A stretch of 64,000 nt of DNA from an uncultured Christensenella sp. (GTDB lineage: Bacteria; Bacillota; Clostridia; Christensenellales; Borkfalkiaceae): assembly GCA_910578565.1 (NCBI GenBank), contig CAJTQF010000003.1, positions 1 through 64,000 of the forward strand, read 5' to 3'. Within the stretch, counting starts at the first letter, position 1. Every line of letters begins with the position of its first letter. Below are positions 34,175-42,006 of this stretch, piece after piece. The notes beneath the pieces are model-generated. The model was not told where the DNA came from. It saw nothing but the letters and a program-made list of their open reading frames with translations, and searched no databases. A program made the translations under genes and the position numbers.

Positions 34175-34795
34175 TTAATAACGGAAATTACCGCAAAAAT
34201 TGCAACAGCCGCAAAAACCAGGGCAAGGACAACAGATAAAGCGGCACCGGTTGTTGTAAAAGGTCCGTATAACAATCTGCCCCGCAACGTTTACTTCGCC
34301 CGCAATCACGCTAATCTCAACCGTTTCCGTATTTTCGTAGTAGTCTACGTAGCCCCTTTCTGGGTCGTCTACCGTAAAATAAAGCGTGGCGAAGTGCCGC
34401 GCGGCGGTATCCGGTTTAAACGCCTTTATTTTATATTCTATAATAACCGTTCCGCCCGGTTCAAGATCGGGAAGGTCAAAGCCCGCCGTAAAATCTGCTT
34501 CGGGCTGCGCAACGCCGTTCACTTTTACGCTGCCCGCCACAAAATTTGCATTGCCGGGCTGCAGAGCCGTAAATAAGTTGTTTAAAAGTTTTGCCGCCGA
34601 AGTATTGGTCAGGGTCACGGTGACGCGCGCGTTTTCGCCAGCGCGGACGGTAATTTTATCTGTACGGATTTCTTTCAAAACGGAATAACTCAAAACTTCC
34701 GTGCTTACCGCGTTGCTCTCCGCAAATTGCAAAACCCTTTTACCGTCGGGCGTTGCCGCGCCGTAAGTTACGCTTATTTTATTGGGTATCAACAT
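34175..34795 (-). CDS. DUF11-type protein with Cys-rich C-terminal tail
   Basis: 206 residues without signal peptide. Residues about 40-165 form a DUF11 (conserved repeat) beta-sandwich: VRAGENARVTVTLTNTSAA, FVAGSVKVNGVAQP, LPDLEPGGTVIIEYKIKA. The last 25 residues are Cys/Phe/Asn-rich with eight Cys (FICCPCPGFCGCCNFC), a tail suited to disulfide or metal cross-linking. Sigma-K-like control of the operon and the absence of an export signal suggest assembly onto the spore surface from the mother cell; this is inference. It lies 15 bases after the other DUF11 gene. Confidence 0.75.
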   Translation of the reverse strand: MLIPNKISVTYGAATPDGKRVLQFAESNAVSTEVLSYSVLKEIRTDKITVRAGENARVTVTLTNTSAAKLLNNLFTALQPGNANFVAGSVKVNGVAQPEADFTAGFDLPDLEPGGTVIIEYKIKAFKPDTAARHFATLYFTVDDPERGYVDYYENTETVEISVIAGEVNVAGQIVIRTFYNNRCRFICCPCPGFCGCCNFCGNFRY

Positions 34796-34810
34796 AGCCG
34801 TATCCCTTAA

Positions 34811-35584
34811 TTAATCTACCGTTACCTGAAAACTCGTAGTGGCGCTGTCACGGGGCGGCAAGTTTGCTACGTTGTAACCTGTTTCGGGACGGTAGGCGGG
34901 AATGCTGCGTCCGTTAATTAACACGGAACCTTCCACAAAAGTAGTGCCTTGGGGAATTTCGTCGGTAAAATAAATATCTTGTATGGGTATGTTGCCGTCG
35001 TTGGTAAACGTTACCGTGTAAGTCAGAACTTCGCCTTTGACCGCAAACGCCTTGTCAACGCTCTTTACAACGCTGAGTTTAGCGGTAATAACGTTAATAG
35101 ACACGGCGTTCGTGGGTTCGGTGTAAGTTGTGATTATGCCGCTTACAGGGTCTCCCACGTCGTATCGGAATTCGGCAGAGTTGGTCACAGTGGTTACCGC
35201 CGAAGAGCTGTTTATTTTCATATCGTACTCCACCGTGATTGATTCGCCGGGGTTTAACACGGGAAGAGTAATTCCCGATACAGGGTCTGCCGGGACTGCG
35301 ACTCCGTTTATTTTGACGCTTCCGTCAACGAAACTTGCTCCGTCGGGCGCCTGGTTTATGATAAAAGCCGGAGTTAAAACCGCTGACGAATTGTTTGTAA
35401 TCGTTACCGTATTGCGAACGGTTTCCCCCGCCTTGGCATTAGTTTTGTCTACCGTCATAACTTTCGTAATTGCGTCGGACAGCACTTCCGTACTTACCGT
35501 ATTACTTGTAAGACTGCCGGGAACGCCCGGTTTGTTGGGTTCTACTGCGTTGTAAGTAACGTTTGAACGGTTTTCTATATTCAT
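34811..35584 (-). CDS. Protein with two DUF11 repeats
   Basis: 257 residues without signal peptide. Two DUF11 beta-sandwiches in tandem (about 45-155 and 165-257): TNAKAGETVRNTVTITNNSS, FVDGSVKINGVAVP, then FAVKGEVLTYTVTFTNDGNI, FVEGSVLINGRSIP. The two repeats and the single repeat of the next gene are clearly paralogous. DUF11 modules usually build extracellular fibres or coats. RBS AAGGAG 7 bases before the ATG, directly after a terminator-like hairpin. Confidence 0.8.
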   Translation of the reverse strand: MNIENRSNVTYNAVEPNKPGVPGSLTSNTVSTEVLSDAITKVMTVDKTNAKAGETVRNTVTITNNSSAVLTPAFIINQAPDGASFVDGSVKINGVAVPADPVSGITLPVLNPGESITVEYDMKINSSSAVTTVTNSAEFRYDVGDPVSGIITTYTEPTNAVSINVITAKLSVVKSVDKAFAVKGEVLTYTVTFTNDGNIPIQDIYFTDEIPQGTTFVEGSVLINGRSIPAYRPETGYNVANLPPRDSATTSFQVTVD

Positions 35585-35605
35585 AAAATATGCTCCTTAA
35601 AAAAA

Positions 35606-35647
35606 TACTACATAAACGCCCCCGCTATGGGAGCCGGATATGTAGTA
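35606..35647 (-). terminator. Terminator-like hairpin in the DUF11 leader
   Basis: On the minus strand TACTACATA pairs with TATGTAGTA (9 bp), with an inner GCTCCC/GGGGGC stem, followed by TTTTTTT and then the AAGGAG ribosome binding site. A terminator placed between promoter and gene suggests attenuation or a stabilising 5' structure. Confidence 0.65.
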
Positions 35648-35691
35648 GTTAAAAGAGAAATTTTATAAAACTGTTAAATTGTATCTTACTG

Positions 35692-35718
35692 TATGATATG
35701 ACGCTTTTTTTAAAATGT
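35692..35718 (-). promoter_or_regulatory. Sigma-K-like promoter of the DUF11 operon
   Basis: On the minus strand AC (35718-35717), 16 bp, CATATCATA (35700-35692), an exact match to the late mother-cell consensus AC-N16/17-CATAnnnTA. No sigma-A-like alternative of similar quality was seen. Confidence 0.5.
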
Positions 35719-36079
35719 TTACAAGCGGCGACAATGTAGGTCTTGTTTTTATTTTTAATTAATCCTTTCAAATTTTGCATATAGTTCCGTTTCCCGATAA
35801 CATATGGGAATATTTTTCGGAAACAGAGAATTAGAATATTCTTATCCGGGAAATATGTTAACCTTCCGTTCCAATAAGATAATCAATGTATCCCGCAAAT
35901 TCGTGAGCATAAACCATATCGCCCCTATGCTATGTGCACATTTCAGATTTCCGTCATCGGCAACGTTTTAAACAGTTATATGACTACAATTTGATTCTTA
36001 TTCCAAGAATAATCATCTGCAACAAAAAATACGAACCGTTTCCCCGGGCGGTTCGTATTTTTCTTAAATGGTGCACCAT

Positions 36080-36098
36080 ACGCAACCTAATTCGAATA
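36080..36098 (+). repeat. Left copy of 19-bp inverted repeat beside tRNA-Arg
   Basis: ACGCAACCTAATTCGAATA. The exact reverse complement lies at 37177-37195. This copy is also half of a local hairpin (36081-36108: 11-bp arms CGCAACCTAAT and ATTAGGTTGCG) followed on the plus strand by TTTTTCTTTT. Confidence 0.85.
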
Positions 36099-36551
36099 TT
36101 AGGTTGCGTTTTTCTTTTGCATTTCATAGTTTTTCAGTTTAACGCCTAAACGCTCTACTTCTTGTGCTTTAACTACGACATACCCACGCCTTTCAAAAAA
36201 CGGCTTTGCAGTAATTGAAGAATAAGTCTTTATTATTGATAAATCTTTCTCTAATCCATTACATAAAGCTGTGGCAACGCCTTGTTTTTGATAATCTTTG
36301 TGTACAAAAAGCAAGTCTAAATATCCCGATTTATCGATACTGCCAAAACCGACAATAACGCCGCTAATTTCGGCGATTAAAGTATGTTGTTTTAATAAAT
36401 CGTTACGCCGTGCTTTTAAGCTGTCGGCATCATTTGCCCAAACTGAAAGCTGTTCCACCGTATAGTCTTTTGCGTTGACGGAATGGACTGTTTCATAAAA
36501 TAATTTTGACACTATATTGCAATCTTTATTTTTATATTGTCGTATAATCAT
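36099..36551 (-). CDS. GNAT-family N-acetyltransferase
   Basis: 150 residues. GNAT fold: MIIRQYKNKDCNIVSKLF at the N-terminus, GVIVGFGSIDKSGYLDLLFV for strands 4-5, and the acetyl-CoA-binding motif A as HKDYQKQGVATALCNGLE (Q/R-x-x-G-x-A), then FFERRGYVVV for motif B. The substrate is unknown; relatives modify small molecules or protein N-termini. The gene is AT-rich compared with its neighbours, overlaps the kinase-like gene by 4 bases, and ends inside a repeat hairpin, which suggests recent acquisition. Confidence 0.88.
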   Translation of the reverse strand: MIIRQYKNKDCNIVSKLFYETVHSVNAKDYTVEQLSVWANDADSLKARRNDLLKQHTLIAEISGVIVGFGSIDKSGYLDLLFVHKDYQKQGVATALCNGLEKDLSIIKTYSSITAKPFFERRGYVVVKAQEVERLGVKLKNYEMQKKNAT

Positions 36552-37057
36552 AACTCAATTTCTATTTTGTAATTTTTATCAATTAAGATATATTCCAAAT
36601 CATATTCTTTACAAAGTTTTAAATTCGTTTTATTGTCTGCTATCAAATCAGCCTTGTTTATGTCGGTTGTAATACGCTTTTCAATAATACTTTCGAATTT
36701 TAAAATTTCCGAAAAGTTATTTTCGATATATTCGGTAGTCATAATAAGACAAAAAAAATTGATTTCCTGCAAGTAACTTTCGTCAAAATCTTTTTGCCAA
36801 TCAAATGGAATATAGCAACCTTCTATTATAATATTTTGTTTGTTCTCTATTGCAGTCTTTATCATTTCCTTTACTATCGACCACAGATACGGCGTTAGTC
36901 CTTTATCGTCATTTACCGTAAGCGAAGTTTTACAGCTTCTGATTAACCCCATTTTTAAATGGTCAATAGAAAAATACGGAATTTTATATTTTTCCATAAG
37001 CCGTTGCGATAAAGCTGTTTTGCCCGTATGCGTTGTTCCCGAAATTAAAATTACCAT
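36548..37057 (-). CDS. P-loop kinase-like protein
   Basis: 169 residues. Walker A GTTHTGKTALSQRL (residues 7-20), followed by YFSIDHLKMGLIRS as in small nucleotide or 2-phosphoglycerate kinases. NIIIEGCYIPFDW forms the Walker B/acceptor region. The C-terminal third is Asn/Asp/Lys-rich. It is probably an adenylate-kinase-fold phosphotransferase of unknown substrate; aminoglycoside or sugar phosphotransferases of similar size are possible. AT-rich, cotranscribed with the acetyltransferase. Confidence 0.78.
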   Translation of the reverse strand: MVILISGTTHTGKTALSQRLMEKYKIPYFSIDHLKMGLIRSCKTSLTVNDDKGLTPYLWSIVKEMIKTAIENKQNIIIEGCYIPFDWQKDFDESYLQEINFFCLIMTTEYIENNFSEILKFESIIEKRITTDINKADLIADNKTNLKLCKEYDLEYILIDKNYKIEIEL

Positions 37058-37144
37058 AAAAATAATGTATCACAAATTCACTTTATTTTCAACTGTATTA
37101 TAGGCAAACTCAAAATGGCGCTTGCGCTTAAATTTGCATATAAA

Positions 37145-37190
37145 AGAAAATAACCTAACCCGATACTTTCAGTAAGTATTCGAATTAGGT
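37145..37190 (-). terminator. Intrinsic terminator of the tRNA-Arg gene
   Basis: On the minus strand ACCTAATTCGAATACTT pairs, with wobble pairs and a bulge, with AAGTATCGGGTTAGGT, then TATTTTCTTTT. Confidence 0.65.
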
Positions 37191-37195
37191 TGCGT
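37177..37195 (-). repeat. Right copy of 19-bp inverted repeat, next to tRNA-Arg 3' end
   Basis: TATTCGAATTAGGTTGCGT, the exact reverse complement of 36080-36098. It begins two bases after the encoded CCA end of the tRNA and forms the 5' arm of the tRNA terminator (about 37150-37190) read on the minus strand. Confidence 0.85.
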
Positions 37196-37196
37196 T

Positions 37197-37274
37197 TGGT
37201 GCGTCTGCCGGGACTCGAACCCGGAAACCTTTCGCGTCGGAGGCGAACGTTCTATCCAATTGAACTACAGGCGC
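37197..37274 (-). tRNA. tRNA-Arg (anticodon CCG), CCA end encoded
   Basis: Cloverleaf read on the minus strand: acceptor GCGCCTG/CAGACGC, D arm GTTC-AATTGGATA-GAAC, anticodon arm TTCGC-CTCCGAC-GCGAA with CCG in the loop (reads CGG, Arg), T arm CCGGG-TTCGAGT-CCCGG, discriminator A and encoded CCA (37199-37197). The acceptor stem has one C-A mismatch (position 4 with 69) where relatives have C-G. The gene borders the inverted repeat of a possible inserted segment. Confidence 0.93.
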
Positions 37275-37304
37275 ATATTATTAAGTTGCAATTTTTACAG
37301 ACTG

Positions 37305-37487
37305 TTATTGCCTTGTAAAGGCGTTTGATTTTTCGTCATAGACGTAACCCAGATTGCCCAGCCTTGAAACAATGCTTTCGCCCGGCAAATCCAAATCTTC
37401 GCAAAGCGCGGCAAGCGAACAGTAACCGTCGCGCAGTTTGGTGTTTATATAGGATAGTAAAATAAAATCGTCCTGCGGCAAATCCAT
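37305..37487 (-). CDS. DUF4250 small protein
   Basis: 60 residues from the ATG at 37487. It matches the DUF4250 family: MDLPQDDFILLSYINTKLRD, then SLAALCEDLDLPGESI, then GNLGYVYDEKSNAF. It has a winged-helix-like size and pattern; function unknown. A longer frame to 37505 is rejected. There is no ribosome binding site: the -10 box TATAAT (37499-37494) ends 6 bases before the start codon, so the mRNA would be leaderless. Confidence 0.85.
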   Translation of the reverse strand: MDLPQDDFILLSYINTKLRDGYCSLAALCEDLDLPGESIVSRLGNLGYVYDEKSNAFTRQ

Positions 37488-37493
37488 ACGGGT

Positions 37494-37521
37494 ATTATAC
37501 CACAAAACAAATTAATTGCAA
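37494..37521 (-). promoter_or_regulatory. Promoter giving a leaderless DUF4250 mRNA
   Basis: On the minus strand TTGCAA (37521-37516), 16 bp, TATAAT (37499-37494). The expected start, 7 bases on, is the A of the start codon at 37487. Confidence 0.6.
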
Positions 37522-37580
37522 ATATTACGGCGGCGTGATATAATAATTTTAAAATCAAAAAAATTTAAACGGTGTGAAAA

Positions 37581-38654
37581 ATGTCTAAAACGGTCGTCGT
37601 GGGAATGAGCGGCGGCGTGGATTCGTCCGCGGCTGCGCTCATATTAAAACGGCAGGGTTACAACGTAATAGGGCTGTATATGCTTAACTGGGAAGAGCAG
37701 GACGCGCGCGGCGCGTGTTCCGCCGAAAACGACTATGCCGACGTGCAGAGAGTATGCTCGGCGCTGGATATCCCCTATTACAGCGTAAATTTTGCCAAGC
37801 AGTACAACGAGAGAGTTTTTTCGTATTTCCTTGAAGAGTACCGCGCGGGCAGAACGCCCAACCCCGACGTGCTGTGCAACCGCGAGATAAAATTCGGACC
37901 ATTCCGCGACTACGCGCTGAGTATGGGAGCGGACTTCGTCGCCACGGGGCATTACTGCAAAATAGAACATACGGGCGGCAGACACCGCCTTCTGAAAGCC
38001 GCGGACGCGGGCAAGGACCAGACCTATTTTTTAAACCAGGTTCGCGAACGCCAGCTTGAAAACGTGCTGTTCCCCCTTGCGGATTTGCCCAAATCCGAAG
38101 TAAGAAAACTTGCGGAAGAATACGGGCTTTCCACCGCCGCAAAAAAAGATTCCACGGGGATATGCTTTATCGGAGAGCGCAATTTCAGAAAATTTTTGCA
38201 GAACTATCTGCCCGCGCAGAGCGGAAAAATTCTCACCCTTGACGGCGAAGAAGTGGGTACGCACATAGGGCTTATGTACTACACCGTGGGGCAGCGCAAG
38301 GGGCTTGACCTCGGAGGCAGAGCGGGGGAAGAAGGCAGATGGTTTGCGGTTAAAAAGGACCTGAAAAACAATATCCTTTACGTATCGCACGGCGACGAAA
38401 GTCCGCTGTACTCCAAAGCCTGCAAAGTCTCGGGACTGAACTGGATTGGTTTTGACCCCGCCGCGTCATTTGACTGCACTGCCAAGTTCCGCTACCGCCA
38501 GACGGAGCAGAGCGTGAAAGTGAACCTGAAAGACGGCTTTGCCTTTGTTGAATTCGGCACGCCCCAGCGCGCCGTGACCGAAGGACAGTATGCGGTGTTT
38601 TACGACAGCGTTGCCTGCCTTGGCGGCGGCGTAATCGAAGAAGTATATTATTAA
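37581..38654 (+). CDS. mnmA: tRNA-uridine 2-thiolase MnmA
   Basis: 357 residues, normal length. It makes 2-thiouridine at wobble position 34 of tRNA-Lys, -Glu and -Gln. PP-loop GMSGGVDSSAAALIL (residues 8-22), catalytic Cys in NPDVLCNREIKF, second catalytic Cys in STGICFIGERNFRKFL, then tRNA-binding YTVGQRKGL. The sulfur donor, normally a partner cysteine desulfurase, is not encoded nearby. It is one of the few plus-strand genes, transcribed divergently from the DUF4250 gene. The upstream ribosome binding site (GGTGTG) is weak. Confidence 0.97.
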   Translation: MSKTVVVGMSGGVDSSAAALILKRQGYNVIGLYMLNWEEQDARGACSAENDYADVQRVCSALDIPYYSVNFAKQYNERVFSYFLEEYRAGRTPNPDVLCNREIKFGPFRDYALSMGADFVATGHYCKIEHTGGRHRLLKAADAGKDQTYFLNQVRERQLENVLFPLADLPKSEVRKLAEEYGLSTAAKKDSTGICFIGERNFRKFLQNYLPAQSGKILTLDGEEVGTHIGLMYYTVGQRKGLDLGGRAGEEGRWFAVKKDLKNNILYVSHGDESPLYSKACKVSGLNWIGFDPAASFDCTAKFRYRQTEQSVKVNLKDGFAFVEFGTPQRAVTEGQYAVFYDSVACLGGGVIEEVYY

Positions 38655-38687
38655 TTCGCAACAAAACAGAAACGGACGTAGTTTATT

Positions 38688-39716
38688 ATGGGAATGATTT
38701 ATCTGAAAGTTTTGATAATAATGCTGGTGCTTGCCGCGTTTGCCGTGCCGGGGTTCGCGCTGAAAAAATTGAAAATGATAGGCGAAGGCGGCACATATAC
38801 CCTTTCCAACGTGTTGCTGTACGTCTGCCAGCCCGCGCTGGTCGTCAAATCTTTCTGCGTATTTTCCGAAACGGAATTTGAAATAGTGACCGCGGTTGAC
38901 CGCCTTGTCCTGCTTAAAAACTTCGGCATATCCTTTGCCTTTGCCGCCGCGTCGCTCTTTCTGATGCTGGGCGTTTCAAAGCTGGTGTTTATAAAAGCAA
39001 GGGACAAGAGCGCGGCGAGAGTATACTCTTACATAGCGGTATTTTCAAACTGCGGATTTTTGGGCGTGCCGTTTGCGGAAGCGTTTACCGACGGCAACCC
39101 GCTTGCGACTATGTACATTATGGTCTTTAACGTCGCGTTCATAATACTGTGCTGGACGGTTGGCGTGGTTCTCATAACGGGCGACTTTAAACAGATACGC
39201 CCTAAGAAAATTTTGCTTAACCCCGCGATACTTGCAAGCGTGGTTTCGGCAGTTTTGTTTTTTGTGCCGCAAATAAACTTTTTTATGATAGACGCAGTGA
39301 AGGGCATTGGGATATTCCCCAAGTATCTGGGTTACTGCACCGCGCCCCTTTCAATGATTATAGTGGGGATACGGCTTGCCGAAACGCCCGCAAAAAGTTT
39401 GTTCTGCAAAAAAGGCGTATACGTAAGCGGCGCTCTGCGGCTTGTCGCCGCGCCCTTCCTTACGCTGTTGATTGTATTGCCCTTTGCGGGATTTTTCGGC
39501 AAGGGCGCGGAATACGGTTTTGAAGAATACGTTTACCTTGCACCCGTAATTGCAATGGCAATGTCGCCAGCCGCGTCCGTCGTAGCAATGGCGGAAACTT
39601 TTGACGGAGACAAAGAAACGGCGACCGCCGCCTTTGTGACCAACACTATTTTAAGCGTGATTACAATACCGCTCGTGATAACCGCGGTCGTTGCAATATT
39701 TCAGATACCCGTTTAA
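38688..39716 (+). CDS. AEC-family transporter (auxin efflux carrier-like)
   Basis: 342 residues with about ten membrane helices in two halves. Features: FAVPGFALKKLKMIGEGGTYTL at the N-terminus, GVPFAEAFTDGNP in the middle, and FVTNTILSVITIPLVI at the end, as in AEC (TC 2.A.69) proteins. Bacterial members export or import small carboxylates such as malate or malonate; the substrate here is unknown. It follows mnmA by 33 bases on the same strand and may share its transcript. Confidence 0.9.
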   Translation: MGMIYLKVLIIMLVLAAFAVPGFALKKLKMIGEGGTYTLSNVLLYVCQPALVVKSFCVFSETEFEIVTAVDRLVLLKNFGISFAFAAASLFLMLGVSKLVFIKARDKSAARVYSYIAVFSNCGFLGVPFAEAFTDGNPLATMYIMVFNVAFIILCWTVGVVLITGDFKQIRPKKILLNPAILASVVSAVLFFVPQINFFMIDAVKGIGIFPKYLGYCTAPLSMIIVGIRLAETPAKSLFCKKGVYVSGALRLVAAPFLTLLIVLPFAGFFGKGAEYGFEEYVYLAPVIAMAMSPAASVVAMAETFDGDKETATAAFVTNTILSVITIPLVITAVVAIFQIPV

Positions 39717-39778
39717 CTGCGTATCTTTATCGGGTCAGCGCCCGATTACTTACGGCATATCCGGCGCCTAACAAAAAT

Positions 39779-39803
39779 ACCGCGCGGCTTTAAGCCGCGC
39801 GGT
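39779..39803. terminator. Bidirectional terminator between AEC and lipoprotein genes
   Basis: ACCGCGCGGC pairs with GCCGCGCGGT around a short AT loop. It serves the plus-strand gene ending at 39716 and, on the other strand with TATTTTTG after it, the lipoprotein gene ending at 39820. Confidence 0.85.
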
Positions 39804-39819
39804 AAAGCGTTTATTTTTA

Positions 39820-41727
39820 TTATCCTTCGTCAACTACGCGTTGGGAAATTACAAGATTTTTCAAAACCACCGTTCTGTCCGCTTTGTCCGCTGTCTGGAT
39901 TTTGAGTCCTTTCCAGCTTTCCGCGGTGATGAAGACGGTCTGTTTATATTCTTCTTTTGTTCCGTTCTTTAAAGTAAGAGTAACTTCTTTACTGTCCAGG
40001 TCTACCATAAACTCGAAAGAGTATTCGGTACCCGCCGCATAGGCGAATCCGTTGCCCTGCACGGCGTCACCGTCCGTAGTGTTCGCTACGCCCAGCTTTT
40101 TATCCTTGCTTGTCCTGAGCGTGGCAAACGTATCCGCCTTATCGGTTGAGTCATTGCTGATGAGCTGTAACGGACTCCAGTTGCCCGTAGCGGAATCCGA
40201 AGTTGTTCCGTTGCCGTAATTGGACAAACTTATGCTTCCTTCAACCTTATACACGCCCGAAGTCAACCCTTCGTCAAACACCAGAAACGCCAGCGCGGAT
40301 TTTCCGCTTTCAGTTTCGCTGTCATAACCTTTATCTGTTACGGTCAGGGTATTGCCTGCCGCGGTTACGCTGTACTTGCCGTCCCAAGCCGTAACTTCGG
40401 TCGTGTTGTTGGTCATTCCGTAAATTTTTATGCCGTCCGCCAGAGCGGTTTTATTTTCCTTACCTATGCCGACCGTACCGTTTAAAATATTGGAATACTT
40501 GGTTTCGTATCTGTATTTTATCTGTTCCACTTCAACGGCGGTAAACTGAGCGGTCACCGCTTCACCGTCCTTGTTTTCGGTATCTGGAATTGCGTATGCG
40601 TATATCACCTGACCGTCTTCCAAATCGGGCAAGTCGTCCTTTGTCAGAATTTCATACTTTCCGCTGTTGAGCGCGGGAAGAACCACCGACCTATCGTGAG
40701 CGTGGTCGTTTTCGCAAAGAAGTTTAAGCGAGCCTTCCGTAAACGTTCCGTTTTCGGCTTTGGGCAGAACCCAGTTTGCCTTGTCTTCCAATTTCCATTC
40801 GTGTCCGGTTGCCGCCGAAGTGAGTTGGTATTCGGTTACCGTATTGCCCTTTCCGTCCCTGTATCTGCCGAAGTCGGTCTTGGTATACGCGATATTCCCG
40901 ACGGTCGTGCAGGTTGCTTCCGCCGCGTTTTTTGTTTCGATAACCGTTTCTTTAAGAATGCCGCCTTCCCACACCGCAATATGATAAATGCTTATGCTGC
41001 CGCTCTTTTCGCCGTCGCCCGCGCTTGCCCCGCCGAAGTAATAGGTACCCGCCTTTTCAACTTCGAACACAAGCGTGGTTATATGGTTGCCGTTGCCCAC
41101 AGACTGCCTTTCAACGTCTTTGAAATCTTTGTCTTTAAGCACCGCGCTGCGGAGCGTGTTGGAAGAACCGCCGCACACGTAAGCCACAATTACTGAATTG
41201 TCTTTTTCTATATCGAATTTAAGCGCGCCTGTTACGGCTTTCGTTTCAGCGTCTTGTTTGGCAATTCCACCCATCTTTATACAGTGGGTAAAGGATACTG
41301 CTGTTCCGCCGTAAATACTGCTTTTGCCGCTGTCGGAAACGCTCAATCCGCCCGTGGCAAACACTCCCGTATCCGCCGCTATCTCGGTTTTGTCCGCAAC
41401 CGCCGTCGAACCGTTTATGTTTATCCTGAATTTTTCGGTTGCGTACTTAATTTCCAAAGCCCACCCGCAGGCGTCGCACTCGCTGTTTTTGTCTTCGTCG
41501 GTATGCTTGGTCTTGACGTACGCTTCCGTATGTCCTGCGTTAAGGCAGGCGTGCCAATGACCGTCTTTATCGCTTGACCACGCCGTTGCAAAATTGCAGG
41601 TATGTTTGTCGCTGCCGCCGCCGTCGTTGTTATCGCCGCCGCAAGCCGTCACGCCGAACGTTGCGGTTGCAGTTACCGCGCAAAGCCCCGCGACAATCAA
41701 CTTTTTAAAAAATTTGTTTTTACCCAT
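39820..41727 (-). CDS. Large surface lipoprotein with carbohydrate-binding-like domains
   Basis: 635 residues. Lipobox VTAC near residue 29. Residues about 42-95 hold a His/Cys repeat (HTCNFATAWSSDKDGHWHAC, SECDACGW) of the kind seen three times in the GH5 lipoprotein. A beta-sandwich at about 95-260 (SFTHCIKMGGIAK, VFEVEKAGTYYFGGASAG, SISIYHIAVWEGG) resembles modules attached to pectate lyases and other CAZymes. A second beta-sandwich at about 430-630 has YSFEFMVDLDSKEVTLTLKNG. No catalytic site is visible. It probably binds glycan or another extracellular ligand. Monocistronic, ended by a bidirectional terminator. Confidence 0.78.
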   Translation of the reverse strand: MGKNKFFKKLIVAGLCAVTATATFGVTACGGDNNDGGGSDKHTCNFATAWSSDKDGHWHACLNAGHTEAYVKTKHTDEDKNSECDACGWALEIKYATEKFRININGSTAVADKTEIAADTGVFATGGLSVSDSGKSSIYGGTAVSFTHCIKMGGIAKQDAETKAVTGALKFDIEKDNSVIVAYVCGGSSNTLRSAVLKDKDFKDVERQSVGNGNHITTLVFEVEKAGTYYFGGASAGDGEKSGSISIYHIAVWEGGILKETVIETKNAAEATCTTVGNIAYTKTDFGRYRDGKGNTVTEYQLTSAATGHEWKLEDKANWVLPKAENGTFTEGSLKLLCENDHAHDRSVVLPALNSGKYEILTKDDLPDLEDGQVIYAYAIPDTENKDGEAVTAQFTAVEVEQIKYRYETKYSNILNGTVGIGKENKTALADGIKIYGMTNNTTEVTAWDGKYSVTAAGNTLTVTDKGYDSETESGKSALAFLVFDEGLTSGVYKVEGSISLSNYGNGTTSDSATGNWSPLQLISNDSTDKADTFATLRTSKDKKLGVANTTDGDAVQGNGFAYAAGTEYSFEFMVDLDSKEVTLTLKNGTKEEYKQTVFITAESWKGLKIQTADKADRTVVLKNLVISQRVVDEG

Positions 41728-41762
41728 TTTTTACTCCCCGTATCGTTTTATAGTCCGCCGCC

Positions 41763-41916
41763 GCGTGATACAGGCTTCCTTGTGATCGGGCGATAGAAGA
41801 CAGACAAAGTGCGCATAACCAGAATTATTTTAATTAGTCAGAAAAAAATGAGAACGGTTACAAGACAAATTTATGTACTGCCGCCATTGTGGGACCCAAG
41901 GAAGGCTGTATCACGC
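41763..41916. mobile_element. Short non-coding element with 20-bp inverted ends (copy A)
   Basis: The arms GCGTGATACAGGCTTCCTTG (41763-41782) and the reverse complement of GCGTGATACAGCCTTCCTTG (41897-41916) match at 19 of 20 positions. The same arms, in the opposite order, bound the element at 49807-50062. The 114-bp interior has no gene and no likeness to copy B. A MITE- or repetitive-palindrome-like element is the best guess; no target-site duplication was seen. Confidence 0.6.
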
Positions 41917-41924
41917 GCATAGCG

Positions 41925-41958
41925 TATTTACGTAAATAATATAACGTAAATACGTTAT
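41925..41958. promoter_or_regulatory. Palindromic operators for the XRE regulator
   Basis: Two palindromes side by side, TATTTACGTAAATA (41925-41938) and ATAACGTAAATACGTTAT (41941-41958), share the core AACGTAAA/TTTACGTT. A third half-site, ATAACGTAAA, lies at 41996-42005 just before the gene. Spacing and placement suit autoregulation. Confidence 0.55.
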
Positions 41959-42006
41959 ATTGTCAAGCATTTTTTTACGTTTTTGTGTTATAAGTATAAC
42001 GTAAAA

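Larger units (their letters stand above)
35585..36098. other. 514-bp intergenic region with sporulation-type promoter
   Basis: No gene is visible. On the minus strand it holds a sigma-K-like promoter (35692-35718) and a terminator-like hairpin (35606-35647) before the DUF11 gene. At the right end is a palindrome (36080-36108) that belongs to the repeat pair around the acetyltransferase/kinase genes. The middle, about 35760-36060, is AT-rich with no structure I can name. Confidence 0.6.

Noticed and set aside
36081..36108. Hairpin as the terminator of the acetyltransferase gene
   Set aside because: On the minus strand no T-run follows the stem; the T-run is on the plus side, where no gene precedes it. 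It is treated as part of the repeat pair.
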